A stretch of 64,000 nucleotides of DNA from positions 1 to 64,000 of the forward strand of contig JAFZFT010000092.1 of assembly GCA_017555765.1 (NCBI GenBank), read 5' to 3'. Below are positions 1-8,877 of the stretch, piece after piece; the first letter of the stretch is position 1, and each line of letters opens with the position of its first letter. The translations under genes were made by a program, and so were the position numbers. Source of the stretch: Clostridia bacterium (lineage in GTDB: Bacteria; Bacillota; Clostridia; Oscillospirales; Acutalibacteraceae). Below the pieces are notes generated by a model that saw nothing but the letters and a program-made list of their open reading frames with translations, did not search any database and was not told the DNA's origin.

Positions 1-386
1 CACCTGTCAGTCTCAAGGGTGAAATTATCAACACTTCAGGTATTGTTACTGTTTCTGCAAGGATTGTTTTTACACTTGAAACGGTCTGTGACAGATGCGC
101 TGAGGATATTGAGCTTGATTTCGATATTCCTATGGAACATGAGCTTGTTTCAACTCTTAACAATGAAGAGACTGATGAGTATATTCTTGTTGAGGATATG
201 AAGCTTGACATTGAGCAGCTGACCTTAGAAGACATTTTTTTGGCATTGCCCGTTAAAATCCTCTGCGATGATGATTGCAAGGGAATTTGCAGTAAGTGCG
301 GCGCCAATCTTAATGAAGGTCCTTGCGGCTGTAAGAAAGACATTGATCCCCGTTTGGAGGCATTGTTAGGTCTGCTGGACGAATAA
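1..386 (+). CDS. DUF177 (YceD-family) protein, 5' end missing
   Basis: The frame is open from base 3 to the stop at 386, so the N-terminus lies outside the window. Two Cys clusters typical of DUF177 are visible: VCDRC early in the fragment and a C-terminal CSKCGANLNEGPCGC zinc-ribbon-like motif. The acidic tail ends in LLGLLDE. DUF177 genes sit directly upstream of rpmF in most bacteria, as here (42 nt gap), and the protein is linked to 23S rRNA/ribosome biogenesis, although its exact action is poorly known. Confident family call; the function is from family knowledge only. Confidence 0.9.
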   Translation, partial: PVSLKGEIINTSGIVTVSARIVFTLETVCDRCAEDIELDFDIPMEHELVSTLNNEETDEYILVEDMKLDIEQLTLEDIFLALPVKILCDDDCKGICSKCGANLNEGPCGCKKDIDPRLEALLGLLDE

Positions 387-428
387 TCAGGTTAATTAAT
401 TTATTATTATAATAAGGAGGTGCTGAAG

Positions 429-614
429 ATGGCAGTACCAAAGAGAAGAGTATCAAAGGCAAGAAGAGATAAGAGACGTTCAAACGTGTGGAAGCTCGAC
501 GCTCCTACACTTGTAAGATGCAAGCAGTGCGGTGCATATACTGTACCTCACAAGGTTTGTGCTGAGTGTGGATATTACAAGGGTAAGCAGGTCGTTGTTA
601 AGGACGAAGACTAA
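429..614 (+). CDS. rpmF: 50S ribosomal protein L32
   Basis: A 61-residue basic protein starting MAVPKRRVSKARRDKRR, the classic L32 N-terminus, with a four-Cys zinc ribbon (CKQC and CAEC) that marks the zinc-binding form of L32. I start it at ATG 429 because a strong AAGGAGG lies at 414-420. The GTG at 420 overlaps that SD and is not a plausible start. It is a structural protein of the large ribosomal subunit. It follows the DUF177 gene as in most Firmicutes and is closed by a hairpin terminator at 632-664. Confidence 0.97.
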   Translation: MAVPKRRVSKARRDKRRSNVWKLDAPTLVRCKQCGAYTVPHKVCAECGYYKGKQVVVKDED

Positions 615-631
615 GCCTTTGGAACTTTGAG

Positions 632-664
632 AGGTGGAGAAGCTATGGTTTCTTCACCTTTTTT
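632..664 (+). terminator. Intrinsic terminator after rpmF
   Basis: A 10-bp stem pairs 632-641 with 650-659 (one G-U pair) around an 8-nt loop and runs into six T residues (659-664). It separates the DUF177-rpmF unit from the radical-SAM gene, whose ATG is only 20 nt downstream, so that gene either depends on read-through or has its own start nearby. Confidence 0.75.
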
Positions 665-684
665 ATTGATTGTGGGGTGAGAGT

Positions 685-1989
685 ATGGCAGTTGAAATCA
701 AGTCTGTTAAAAGGTTTTCTGCTCTTTATTTCAAGGGTGTGAAGGCAGGGGATAAGCTTGTTGCGGTAAACGGAAATAAAATCCGTGATTTCCTCGATTA
801 TGAATTCTATATAAAGGATGAAAGGCTTCTTCTTGATATTGAGCATAAGGGAAAAATCCGACAAGTGAAGGTTTCTAATAAATCTTATGACGATATCGGT
901 CTTGAGTTTTGCTCTTACCTTATGGATAATCAGCAGAGATGTAAAAATAAATGTATCTTCTGCTTCATAGACCAGAATCCCGAGGGTATGCGTGAAAGCA
1001 TTTATTTCAAGGATGATGATTCAAGACTTTCTTTCCTATTTGGAAATTACATTACTCTCACGAACCTTACAGATGAAGACATTGACCGAATAATTAAAAT
1101 GCACATTACTCCTGTCAATATTTCTGTTCATACGATGAATAAAGAGCTTCGTGTGAAGATGATGAAAAATAAAAACGCAGGAAAGTGCCTTGATTATATA
1201 ACGAGACTTGCTGAAGCGGGTATTGAAATCAATGTGCAGCTTGTCCTTTGTCCCGGAATAAACGATGGAAAAGAGCTCGAATACAGCCTTAATGAGCTGG
1301 CAAGATATTATCCTTCGGTGCAGAGTATTGCGGCTGTTCCGGTCGGAATTACAAAGCATAGAGAAGGTCTTTTTGAAATGCCTGTTTATACTAAAGAAAC
1401 TGCAGGCGGGGTTATCGATATAATTAACAGCTTCGGTGATACCTTCAAAGAAAAGCATGGTACAAGACTTGCCTATGCAGCGGATGAGTTTTATTTAAAG
1501 GCTGAAATGCCCCTTCCTGATGCTGAATATTATGAGATGTATTCTCAGATAGACAACGGTGTCGGTCTGTGGACGAGCCTGAAGGATGAGGTCGAAGCGG
1601 TTATTGCAAATCTTGATAAAAATGCTGATATAAACAAAAAAATCAGCCTTGCAACCGGTAGTGCTGCTTTTTCGCTGATTAAAGATATCTGTGATAAACT
1701 TATGGCTATATATCCGAAGCTTCAGGCTGATGTATATGAGATTAATAATGATTTTTACGGTAACAGCGTTACAGTTGCGGGACTTATAACTGCCAAAGAC
1801 CTTATTGATACACTTAAGGGTAAGGATTTGCACGGCAAGCTTCTTATCCCCGATGTTATGCTCAATAGTGACGCAGAGCTGTTTCTTGACAATCTTAGTG
1901 TCAGTGATGTTGAAAAAGCACTTGATGTTAATATCTGTGTTGTCTGTTCACGTGACGGTGCAGATTTGGTAAGTAAGATTATGGTTTGA
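685..1989 (+). CDS. Radical SAM protein, DUF512 family with N-terminal PDZ-like domain
   Basis: A 434-residue protein. Residues ~1-60 look PDZ-like (KAGDKLVAVNGNKIRD). A radical-SAM cluster motif CKNKCIFC (CX3CX2C) follows near residue 85, then a TIM-barrel-like stretch and a C-terminal DUF512 region. The family is predicted to bind 4Fe-4S and use S-adenosylmethionine; the substrate is unknown. I chose ATG 685 because GGGGTGAGAG sits just upstream; a TTG at 670 would lie before that SD. It is followed 23 nt later by der, a neighbour pairing common in Clostridia. Confidence 0.9.
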   Translation: MAVEIKSVKRFSALYFKGVKAGDKLVAVNGNKIRDFLDYEFYIKDERLLLDIEHKGKIRQVKVSNKSYDDIGLEFCSYLMDNQQRCKNKCIFCFIDQNPEGMRESIYFKDDDSRLSFLFGNYITLTNLTDEDIDRIIKMHITPVNISVHTMNKELRVKMMKNKNAGKCLDYITRLAEAGIEINVQLVLCPGINDGKELEYSLNELARYYPSVQSIAAVPVGITKHREGLFEMPVYTKETAGGVIDIINSFGDTFKEKHGTRLAYAADEFYLKAEMPLPDAEYYEMYSQIDNGVGLWTSLKDEVEAVIANLDKNADINKKISLATGSAAFSLIKDICDKLMAIYPKLQADVYEINNDFYGNSVTVAGLITAKDLIDTLKGKDLHGKLLIPDVMLNSDAELFLDNLSVSDVEKALDVNICVVCSRDGADLVSKIMV

Positions 1990-2012
1990 TTTTATATTAA
2001 GGAGGCGATATT

Positions 2013-3335
2013 ATGTCGAGACCTATAGTTGCAATTGTCGGCAGACCTAACGTCGGCAAATCAACACTTTTTAATAAGCTCATCGGTCAGCGTCTTTCTA
2101 TCGTTGACGATACTCCCGGTGTTACCCGTGATAGAATTTACGGTGACTGTGAGTGGCTCAACCGTCATTTTCTTCTGATTGATACAGGTGGTATAGAGCC
2201 TCAGAGTGATGATATTATATTAAAGCAGATGCGTCGCCAGGCTCAGCTTGCTATTGATTCCGCTGATGTTATTGTACTCGTTACCGATATCAGAACAGGT
2301 GTTGTTGCTACCGATGCTGATGTTGCTGCAATGCTTCAGAAAAGCGGTAAACCTATTATACTTTGCGTAAATAAATGCGACACAGTAGGCGAAATGCCTC
2401 TTGAATACTATGAGTTTTATAATCTCGGACTCGGTGACCCCATTGCGGTTTCATCCGTACACGGTCACGGTACAGGTGACCTCCTTGATGCTGTACTTGA
2501 GTACCTTCCCGAGGATACCGACGATGTAGGTGAGGATGAAACAATCAAGGTTGCTGTAATCGGTAAGCCTAATGTTGGTAAATCGTCGCTTATAAATGCT
2601 ATTTCAGGTGAAGAAAGAGCCATCGTTTCGAATATCGCAGGTACAACAAGAGATGCCACGGATACCTTTATATCCAATGAGCACGGTGACTTTATGTTCA
2701 TTGATACTGCGGGTCTTCGCAGAAAGAGTAAGGTTGAGGATCAGATTGAAAAATACTCTGTTATCCGTGCTAAAATGGCAGTTGAGCGCGCCTCTGTATG
2801 TGTAATTATGATTGATGCTGTTGAAGGCTTCACTGAGCAGGACAGTAAGGTTGCGGGTATTGCTCACGAAATGGGCAAGGCTTGTATTATTGCTGTTAAT
2901 AAGTGGGATGCTCTTGAAAAAGATGGTAAAACAATGGATAATTACCGTAAGAAGCTAATGAACGACTTTTCATTTATGTCCTATGCTCCCATCATCTTTA
3001 TTTCAGCTAAAACCGGTCAGAGACTTGATAGACTTTTCGAACTTATCAGATTCGTAGATGAGCAGAATTCTATGCGTATTTCAACCGGTAAGCTCAATGA
3101 TGTACTCGCTGCCGCGACAACAAGAGTTCAGCCGCCTACAGATAAAGGTAAGAGGCTTAAGATTTACTATATGACTCAGGCTTCAACAAGACCTCCGACG
3201 TTTGTATGCTTTGTCAACGATAAAGAGCTTTTCCATTACAGCTATCAACGTTATCTTGACAATCAGATAAGAGAGGTTTTCGGCCTTGAGGGAACACCGA
3301 CAAGATTTGTTATCCGTGAACGTGATAAAAAGTAA
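2013..3335 (+). CDS. der: Ribosome biogenesis GTPase Der (EngA)
   Basis: A 440-residue tandem GTPase. The first G domain has P-loop GRPNVGKST at residues 10-18 with DTPG and NKCD motifs. The second has GKPNVGKSS from residue 184 with DTAG and NKWD. A KH-like C-terminal domain ends near RFVIRERDKK. Length and order match Der, which acts in 50S subunit assembly. ATG 2013 is preceded by AAGGAGG at the usual distance. Confidence 0.98.
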   Translation: MSRPIVAIVGRPNVGKSTLFNKLIGQRLSIVDDTPGVTRDRIYGDCEWLNRHFLLIDTGGIEPQSDDIILKQMRRQAQLAIDSADVIVLVTDIRTGVVATDADVAAMLQKSGKPIILCVNKCDTVGEMPLEYYEFYNLGLGDPIAVSSVHGHGTGDLLDAVLEYLPEDTDDVGEDETIKVAVIGKPNVGKSSLINAISGEERAIVSNIAGTTRDATDTFISNEHGDFMFIDTAGLRRKSKVEDQIEKYSVIRAKMAVERASVCVIMIDAVEGFTEQDSKVAGIAHEMGKACIIAVNKWDALEKDGKTMDNYRKKLMNDFSFMSYAPIIFISAKTGQRLDRLFELIRFVDEQNSMRISTGKLNDVLAAATTRVQPPTDKGKRLKIYYMTQASTRPPTFVCFVNDKELFHYSYQRYLDNQIREVFGLEGTPTRFVIRERDKK

Positions 3336-3373
3336 ACGGAATTTAAACAAAATTCTACCGTGTATTTAATATA

Positions 3374-3402
3374 TTGACTTTGAAAATTCTTTTTGATATA
3401 CT
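3374..3402 (+). promoter_or_regulatory. Sigma-A-type promoter of the dlt-like operon
   Basis: TTGACT (3374-3379) and TATACT (3397-3402) are separated by 17 bp in the der-dltA gap. It is the only good promoter match there and lies about 35 nt upstream of the dltA start, so it probably drives the whole envelope operon. Confidence 0.7.
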
Positions 3403-3437
3403 GTTAAAAGAATAAATTTTTAGTTAAAAGGCGAGGT

Positions 3438-4970
3438 ATGGTAATGCTTACAAATGTCCTTGATTATCTTGATAGAAGTGTGACTCTCTATCCTGAGAAG
3501 ATTGCTCTTTCTGATAGTAAAAACGAAGCAACATATGCTGAATTCGGAGAAAAATCCGACGCAATCGGTTCTGCGATTATTGAAAGAAGCGGTACAAAAA
3601 ATTCACCTATCGTTGTTTTTATAGACAGAAACATTGAATCGGTAATTTCCTTTATGGGTATAGCTAAAAGCGGTAATTTCTATGTTCCTATCGACCGTCA
3701 GCTTCCTGTTAAGCGTGTTGAGTTGATTGTAGAAACATTACAGCCTAAGGCAGCAATTATCTGGGATAAAGATAACAGAATTCTCGATGAGATAAACTTC
3801 TCAGGTGAAAGAATACTGTATGAAGAAGCTATTTTACATAAGGTTAATGCTGATGCATTAAATGCTGTAAGAGAGAAGTCTATTGATACCGATCCTCTTT
3901 ATGCTATATTTACATCGGGTTCAACAGGTGTACCTAAGGGTGTTCTTGTTTGCCACAGAAGTGTAATCGATCTCATAGAAAACTTTGCTGAGACCTTTGA
4001 TTTTGACGATACAAGAGTATTTGGTAATCAGGCTCCCTTTGACTTTGATGTTTCGGTAAAGGATATCTATTCTTGCATCAGAAACGGCGGTTCGATGCAT
4101 GTTATTCCCAAGCTTTTCTTCTCTTTCCCTGCAAAGCTTATTGCTTGTATTAATGAGAGAAAGATAAATACAATCATCTGGGCTACATCTGCATTAAGAA
4201 TCATCGAAAATCTCAATGCACTCGAAAAAACACTTCCCGAAACTCTTAAAACAATAATGTTCTCAGGTGAAGTAATGCCCAATAAGGTACTTAATTATTG
4301 GAGAAATAAGTTACCCGATGTTAGTTATGTAAATCTTTACGGACCAACTGAAATTACCTGTAATTGCCTTTATTATAAGGTTGACAGACCCTTTAACGAC
4401 GAAGATGCATTACCTATCGGTGTTGCTTTTAAGAATACAGATATTCTTCTTCTCGACGGAGATAATCTTATAACTGAGCCGGGTATAAAGGGTGAAATCT
4501 GTGTAAGAGGTACTTCTCTTGCTCACGGATATTACAATAACCATGAGAAGACTGCGGAAGCTTTCTGTCAGAATCCTCTCAACAAGGCTTATCCGGAGCT
4601 TATTTACCGTACCGGTGACCTTGCAAAATACGGTGAAGACGGACTTATTTATTTCGTTTCACGTAAGGATTATCAGATTAAGCATATGGGCCACAGAATT
4701 GAGCTCAGCGAGGTTGAAATCGCTATCAACTCTCTTCCGTACATTGATGCGGGATGTTGTATTTACGATAAAACCAACGAGCAGATAGTGCTTTTCTATC
4801 AGTCTGCAAACGAGTGTGAAAGAGATATTATGAAGGATGGTACCAAGCTTCTTCCGAAGTATATGATGCCCAACAGGTTTATCCATTTCACAGAGCTTCC
4901 TATGACTAAGAATGCGAAAATCGACCGTGTTAAACTGAAAGGGGAATATCTCGACAATGACAAGGATTGA
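3438..4970 (+). CDS. dltA: DltA-like adenylating enzyme (D-alanine--carrier protein ligase family)
   Basis: A 510-residue ANL-superfamily enzyme expected to adenylate a small amino acid (D-alanine in the classic pathway) and load it on the carrier encoded at 5804. The phosphate-binding loop TSGSTGVPKG lies at about residues 159-168; NQAPFDFDVS, NLYGPTE, YRTGDLAKYG and a catalytic Lys in KNAKIDR follow. The pocket motif reads MFSGEV (Ser276), where Bacillus DltA has MFCGEV, so the substrate may differ. The start could also be ATG 3444, which is better spaced from GCGAGG. Its 3' end overlaps the next gene by 14 nt. Confidence 0.82.
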   Translation: MVMLTNVLDYLDRSVTLYPEKIALSDSKNEATYAEFGEKSDAIGSAIIERSGTKNSPIVVFIDRNIESVISFMGIAKSGNFYVPIDRQLPVKRVELIVETLQPKAAIIWDKDNRILDEINFSGERILYEEAILHKVNADALNAVREKSIDTDPLYAIFTSGSTGVPKGVLVCHRSVIDLIENFAETFDFDDTRVFGNQAPFDFDVSVKDIYSCIRNGGSMHVIPKLFFSFPAKLIACINERKINTIIWATSALRIIENLNALEKTLPETLKTIMFSGEVMPNKVLNYWRNKLPDVSYVNLYGPTEITCNCLYYKVDRPFNDEDALPIGVAFKNTDILLLDGDNLITEPGIKGEICVRGTSLAHGYYNNHEKTAEAFCQNPLNKAYPELIYRTGDLAKYGEDGLIYFVSRKDYQIKHMGHRIELSEVEIAINSLPYIDAGCCIYDKTNEQIVLFYQSANECERDIMKDGTKLLPKYMMPNRFIHFTELPMTKNAKIDRVKLKGEYLDNDKD

Positions 4971-5799
4971 GAATTCCGCACAATTCAATGAAATTGTTAA
5001 AAACTTCAGAAGCAAGTACGGAAAGGTGCTTTCAAACTGCTTTCTGATGCCTTCTGAAATAGACGGACTTGCTAGCAATAACAGCTTGTTTGTTGCGGAG
5101 TATCCCGGTTGGTTACTTATTATCTGTGACAGAGAGGGTTACAGTAATCTTTATTACTATACCGACGGAATAAGCAGCACAGACTGTGTAGGAGAGTTTT
5201 TAAATTCTCTTGAAAACAGAGAGGTTTATCTTGACATCGTAACCCGCTCAGGTAGGGGAGATAACGATACACCATCAAGACTCATCGCTGACGGAATCGC
5301 TGAAAAGTATAAATCCTATCAGCGTATGCAGCTTCCTGTAAAGAATATTGATTATGATTCGCTTGTAATCAGTGTTGCTGAGGGTTACAGTCTTAGTGAT
5401 GACTATTGTGTACCCGAAGAGTTCAACAAGCTTTGGAAAATGTCTCTTGACGAAAAGAGTACACCGCTTCCGACTGACAGTGAGATTAAGTCTCTTTGTG
5501 ATGACGGATGCCTGTACAGTACGATTGACAGTGAAGGTAATCTTACCGGTGTTTTAATGCTTACTGTGAGTTCAAAGCAGGCTCTTTTACAGCATCTTGC
5601 GGTTTCTCCTCTTCATCGAAGAAAGGGACTTGCCTTTACTCTTTTCCAAAGAAGCTTTCTTGCAGCAAGAGATAAAGAGCTTACAATGTTAAAGCTTTGG
5701 GTTGACCGAGAAAATATGTCAGCTATCGCACTTTATGACCGTACAGGATTTGTCACCGACGGAATGATTTGCGATCAACTATATATGAAAGGAAAATAA
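4957..5799 (+). CDS. GNAT-family N-acetyltransferase within the dlt-like operon
   Basis: A 280-residue protein whose C-terminal third is a GNAT domain: LQHLAVSPLHRRKGLAFTLF carries the acetyl-CoA pyrophosphate loop (RRKGLA), and NMSAIALYDRTGF is the typical closing motif. The N-terminal ~180 residues are not recognisable and may be a second, degenerate GNAT-like half. It starts inside the dltA end and stops 4 nt before dltC, so it is tied to the operon. A GNAT is not a standard Dlt component; it might acetylate an amino acid or sugar intermediate, but the substrate is unknown. Confidence 0.8.
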   Translation: MTRIENSAQFNEIVKNFRSKYGKVLSNCFLMPSEIDGLASNNSLFVAEYPGWLLIICDREGYSNLYYYTDGISSTDCVGEFLNSLENREVYLDIVTRSGRGDNDTPSRLIADGIAEKYKSYQRMQLPVKNIDYDSLVISVAEGYSLSDDYCVPEEFNKLWKMSLDEKSTPLPTDSEIKSLCDDGCLYSTIDSEGNLTGVLMLTVSSKQALLQHLAVSPLHRRKGLAFTLFQRSFLAARDKELTMLKLWVDRENMSAIALYDRTGFVTDGMICDQLYMKGK

Positions 5800-5803
5800 A
5801 ATT

Positions 5804-6031
5804 ATGAAAGAACAACTTATGAAAATCCTCAATGAACTTCGTCCCGATGTTGACTTCGAGAACGAAACAGCTCTTGTAACAGACGGCATCCTCGACTCAT
5901 TCGACATCGTTTCACTTGTTGGTGAAATCAACGCTGAGTTCGATATTACCGTTGGTGTTGACGAGCTTGAACCTGAAAATTTTGACACTGTTGCAGCTAT
6001 GCTTGATCTTATAGCTGATCTTGCAGACTAA
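5804..6031 (+). CDS. dltC: Acyl/D-alanyl carrier protein (DltC-like)
   Basis: A 75-residue acidic carrier protein. The motif DGILDSFDIVSL contains the DSF serine that takes the 4'-phosphopantetheine arm, followed by helices typical of carrier proteins. Family and length match DltC, which ferries the activated amino acid from the ligase to the membrane acyltransferase. It lies 4 nt after the GNAT gene and 97 nt before dltB, a gap that holds two hairpins. Confidence 0.88.
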   Translation: MKEQLMKILNELRPDVDFENETALVTDGILDSFDIVSLVGEINAEFDITVGVDELEPENFDTVAAMLDLIADLAD

Positions 6032-6039
6032 AGTCTATA

Positions 6040-6081
6040 AACACTACCTTGCGAGAGTAAGGTAGTGTTCTACTGTTTTTT
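6040..6081 (+). terminator. Intra-operon terminator-like hairpin between dltC and dltB
   Basis: A perfect 11-bp stem pairs 6040-6050 with 6059-6069 around an 8-nt loop, followed six bases later by TTTTTT (6076-6081). It looks like an intrinsic terminator or attenuator placed between carrier protein and acyltransferase genes, so it would reduce dltB-dltD transcription relative to dltA-dltC. Confidence 0.6.
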
Positions 6082-6090
6082 ACAAAGAAT

Positions 6091-6131
6091 AAGGAGGAGG
6101 TTCCGAGCTGTCGGAATCGTAAATTCATATG
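6091..6131 (+). promoter_or_regulatory. dltB ribosome binding site separated from the ATG by a hairpin
   Basis: A strong AAGGAGGAGG lies at 6091-6100, but the dltB ATG is at 6129, 28 nt away. Between them a 6-bp stem (6101-6106 with 6111-6116, 4-nt loop) would fold out 16 nt and bring the SD to about 12 nt from the ATG. An in-frame TAA at 6120 rules out an earlier ATG, GTG or TTG start. Confidence 0.5.
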
Positions 6132-7724
6132 ACTCTAATATCAGTTGAATTTGCTTTATTGTGGGTAATAACTGCAATATTATATTATATTTTCCCTCTT
6201 AAATACCGTTGGACAGTACTTCTCGCTTCAAGCGGAGTATATTATTTCTTCAGCGGACTCAAGACAGGGTACTTTATGCTCATTTCTATTGCCGTAATCT
6301 GGTTTGTTGCTCTCGTTCTTGATAAGTATAATGAAAATCACAAACAATATCTGAAAGAACACGCTGACCTTACAAGAGATGAAAAGAAGGCACTAAAAGC
6401 AAAGGTACAGAAAAAGAAGAGACTTGTACTTACCTGCGGCCTCGTGCTTTGCTTTGGTATGCTTGTTTTTCTTAAATATTTCAACTTCCTTTCCGATCAG
6501 ACCTTCAGTATTCTCAGACTTATAGGAGTTGAAGGTAAAGCTCCTAAGCATGACCTTGCTTTTCCGTTAGGTATATCGTTTTACACTCTTCAGGCTACAA
6601 GCTACATAATTGATGTATACAGAGGTAAGCTCAGAGCTGAAAAGAATGTTGCAAAGGTTGCTTTGTTTGTATCCTTCTTCCCGCAGATTGTTCAGGGTCC
6701 CATCGGCCGCTTCGGTCACCTTGCACATCAGCTTTATGAGGGTCACAGATTCAATTTCACGCAGTTTAAGTACGGACTTCAGCTTTTCCTTTGGGGTCTC
6801 ATTAAAAAGCTTACACTCGCTGAATATATGGGTGTTATAGCTAACGAAATCTTCAACAATTATACCGAGTATAAGGGCTTTGAGATTTTACTCGGTGCAA
6901 TGGTGTACGGCGTTCAGGTTTATGCTGACTTCTCGGGCGGTATGGATATGGTACGCGGTGTTGCGCAGGTATTCGGTATAGAAATGGCTGTGAACTTTGA
7001 GAGACCCTATTTTGCTAAATCTGTATCTGAATTCTGGAGAAGATGGCATATTACTCTCGGTGCGTGGATGAAAGATTACGTTTTCTATCCTCTTTCTCTT
7101 TCAAAAGCATTTTCAACAATGGGCAAGAAAACACGAAAAGTATTCGGTGCTTATATCGGAAAAATGCTTCCGACATTCCTCGCTTCGTTTATTGCATTCT
7201 TCCTTGTAGGTGTATGGCACGGTTCAAGCTATAAATATGTTGTTTACGGTCTTTGGAACAGTATTATCATTTCAGGTAGTATTCTTCTTGAACCCGTGTA
7301 TAAGAAGATGCTTGAAAAGCTTAAAATTAATACAGACTGCTTCTCATGGCAGCTTTTCCAGATTTTCCGTACTTTTATACTTGTAAGTATCGGAAGAATT
7401 TTCTCAAGAGCTACATCTCTTACAGCTTCAATTGAGATGCTCAAAAATATGTTCTCTGAATTTAATCCGTGGATTTTTACAGACGGAACATTGTATACCT
7501 TCGGTCTTCAGCCAAGACAGATGTTTATGGTGTTTATTGTAATACTTACTCTTGTTGTTGTAAGTATTATGCAGGAAAAGGGTATGAAGATAAGAGAGAC
7601 GCTCGATAAGCAGAATATGATTTTCCAGTGGCTTGTTGTTATCGGCGCAATCGTATTTGTTCTCATTTACGGTGCTTACGGCACGGAATTCTCTGCCGCA
7701 AGCTTTGTATATCAGCAATTCTAA
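6129..7724 (+). CDS. dltB: MBOAT-family membrane acyltransferase (DltB-like)
   Basis: A 531-residue polytopic membrane protein of the MBOAT family. The conserved GVWHGSSYKYVVYGLWN segment carries the catalytic His, and YADFSGGMDM plus FWRRWHITLGAWMKDY are further hallmarks. In the Dlt pathway DltB accepts the D-alanyl group from DltC and passes it across the membrane to the outside acceptor. It sits between dltC and the SGNH protein gene dltD, as in classic operons. Translation start spacing is unusual (see the hairpin at 6101-6116). Confidence 0.92.
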   Translation: MTLISVEFALLWVITAILYYIFPLKYRWTVLLASSGVYYFFSGLKTGYFMLISIAVIWFVALVLDKYNENHKQYLKEHADLTRDEKKALKAKVQKKKRLVLTCGLVLCFGMLVFLKYFNFLSDQTFSILRLIGVEGKAPKHDLAFPLGISFYTLQATSYIIDVYRGKLRAEKNVAKVALFVSFFPQIVQGPIGRFGHLAHQLYEGHRFNFTQFKYGLQLFLWGLIKKLTLAEYMGVIANEIFNNYTEYKGFEILLGAMVYGVQVYADFSGGMDMVRGVAQVFGIEMAVNFERPYFAKSVSEFWRRWHITLGAWMKDYVFYPLSLSKAFSTMGKKTRKVFGAYIGKMLPTFLASFIAFFLVGVWHGSSYKYVVYGLWNSIIISGSILLEPVYKKMLEKLKINTDCFSWQLFQIFRTFILVSIGRIFSRATSLTASIEMLKNMFSEFNPWIFTDGTLYTFGLQPRQMFMVFIVILTLVVVSIMQEKGMKIRETLDKQNMIFQWLVVIGAIVFVLIYGAYGTEFSAASFVYQQF

Positions 7725-7742
7725 GAAGGGGAGGACATAGTT

Positions 7743-8846
7743 ATGAAAAATAAAAAATGGCTTCGTTCTGTAGCGTTCATTCTTCTCCTTTGTGTTGCCG
7801 TTGCAGGTGTAATGCATTGCTATTCACAGCCTAAATACTTTAACACCCGCTTTATCAACACCTTCGATGAGATGCCTGATGATACTGTTGACGGTATAGT
7901 TCTCGGTTCAAGCGTTATTGCTCATGGATGGGTAAGTGCTGTATCCTGGGAAAAGTACGGTATGGCAGCATTTCAGTTCGGTACAAGTGTTCAGCCAATC
8001 GGATCTATACCCGGATTTATCGAATATGCACAGAAAAACCACGATATCAAATATGTTGTAATTGATATTCACTCACTGCGTCAGCAGTCGCTTGTTACAA
8101 GTGTATCATCCAGCAAGGTGCAGGAAGCATACCTTAATATTCCTGATATAGGTGTAAGATACAGTATGCTCCTCGATTTGTTTGACTATGCTGAGAGAAT
8201 TTATGATTTCTACGGTGAGCCTGAGGGTGAAAAGCTTGACAGAACAAGTGCTTCAATGTATCTTCCTTTGCTTAATTTCCACAACCGCTGGGTTGACGGA
8301 CTTGAAAAGGCTGATTTTGTTGCAGTAAAAAATGAATATCTCGGAGCAAATGACAGATATACATCATTTCTTAGCAGGGATATGACTGCAAACCTCAAAA
8401 ATCTCGACTTCGGTGATACTATAGAAATAGATGATTTCCAGAAGGGCGAGCTTGACCGACTTTTTGCGTACCTTGATGAATCAGGTCTTGAAGTACTCTT
8501 TATCAGCACTCCTTCATTTAAGAGCAAGAGTATCCAGCGTGAGCTTAGCTCCATACTAAAGTACTGCGCCGATAGCGGATATAATACCATTGACTTCGCT
8601 ACTCGTGAAATGATTGAAAAGGTCGGATTTGATACTGCAGTTGATTTTTCGGACAACGGTCACGTAAATCTTGCAGGTGCAGAAAAGCTTACAAGCTATA
8701 TCTGTGAGTACCTTATCGAAAACGGATATTCATATACTGACAGACGCGGTCAGGACGGATACGAGCTTTGGGATGAGGGCTTGAAGAATTACAGAGAATA
8801 TTATAAAAACGGTTGGTCCGGTAAAAGCGTAGACGTTTACGATTAA
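7743..8846 (+). CDS. dltD: DltD-like SGNH-fold membrane-anchored protein
   Basis: A 367-residue protein with one N-terminal membrane anchor (residues ~8-24) and an extracytoplasmic SGNH-like domain. LGSSV (catalytic Ser about residue 57) and DNGH (Asp304, His307) form the likely Ser-Asp-His set. Such proteins work with MBOAT partners at the outer face of the membrane in the final acyl transfer. It is shorter than typical DltD (~400 residues) and diverged, so an AlgJ/AlgX-type O-acyltransferase partner is an alternative; the neighbours favour DltD. Confidence 0.78.
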   Translation: MKNKKWLRSVAFILLLCVAVAGVMHCYSQPKYFNTRFINTFDEMPDDTVDGIVLGSSVIAHGWVSAVSWEKYGMAAFQFGTSVQPIGSIPGFIEYAQKNHDIKYVVIDIHSLRQQSLVTSVSSSKVQEAYLNIPDIGVRYSMLLDLFDYAERIYDFYGEPEGEKLDRTSASMYLPLLNFHNRWVDGLEKADFVAVKNEYLGANDRYTSFLSRDMTANLKNLDFGDTIEIDDFQKGELDRLFAYLDESGLEVLFISTPSFKSKSIQRELSSILKYCADSGYNTIDFATREMIEKVGFDTAVDFSDNGHVNLAGAEKLTSYICEYLIENGYSYTDRRGQDGYELWDEGLKNYREYYKNGWSGKSVDVYD

Positions 8847-8877
8847 ACTTTAAATTTTGCTGAAGGGAGAGAGTATT

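Noticed and set aside
3336..3373. Terminator after der
   Set aside because: Only a weak interrupted stem (GAATTT/AAATTC) without a proper T-run.
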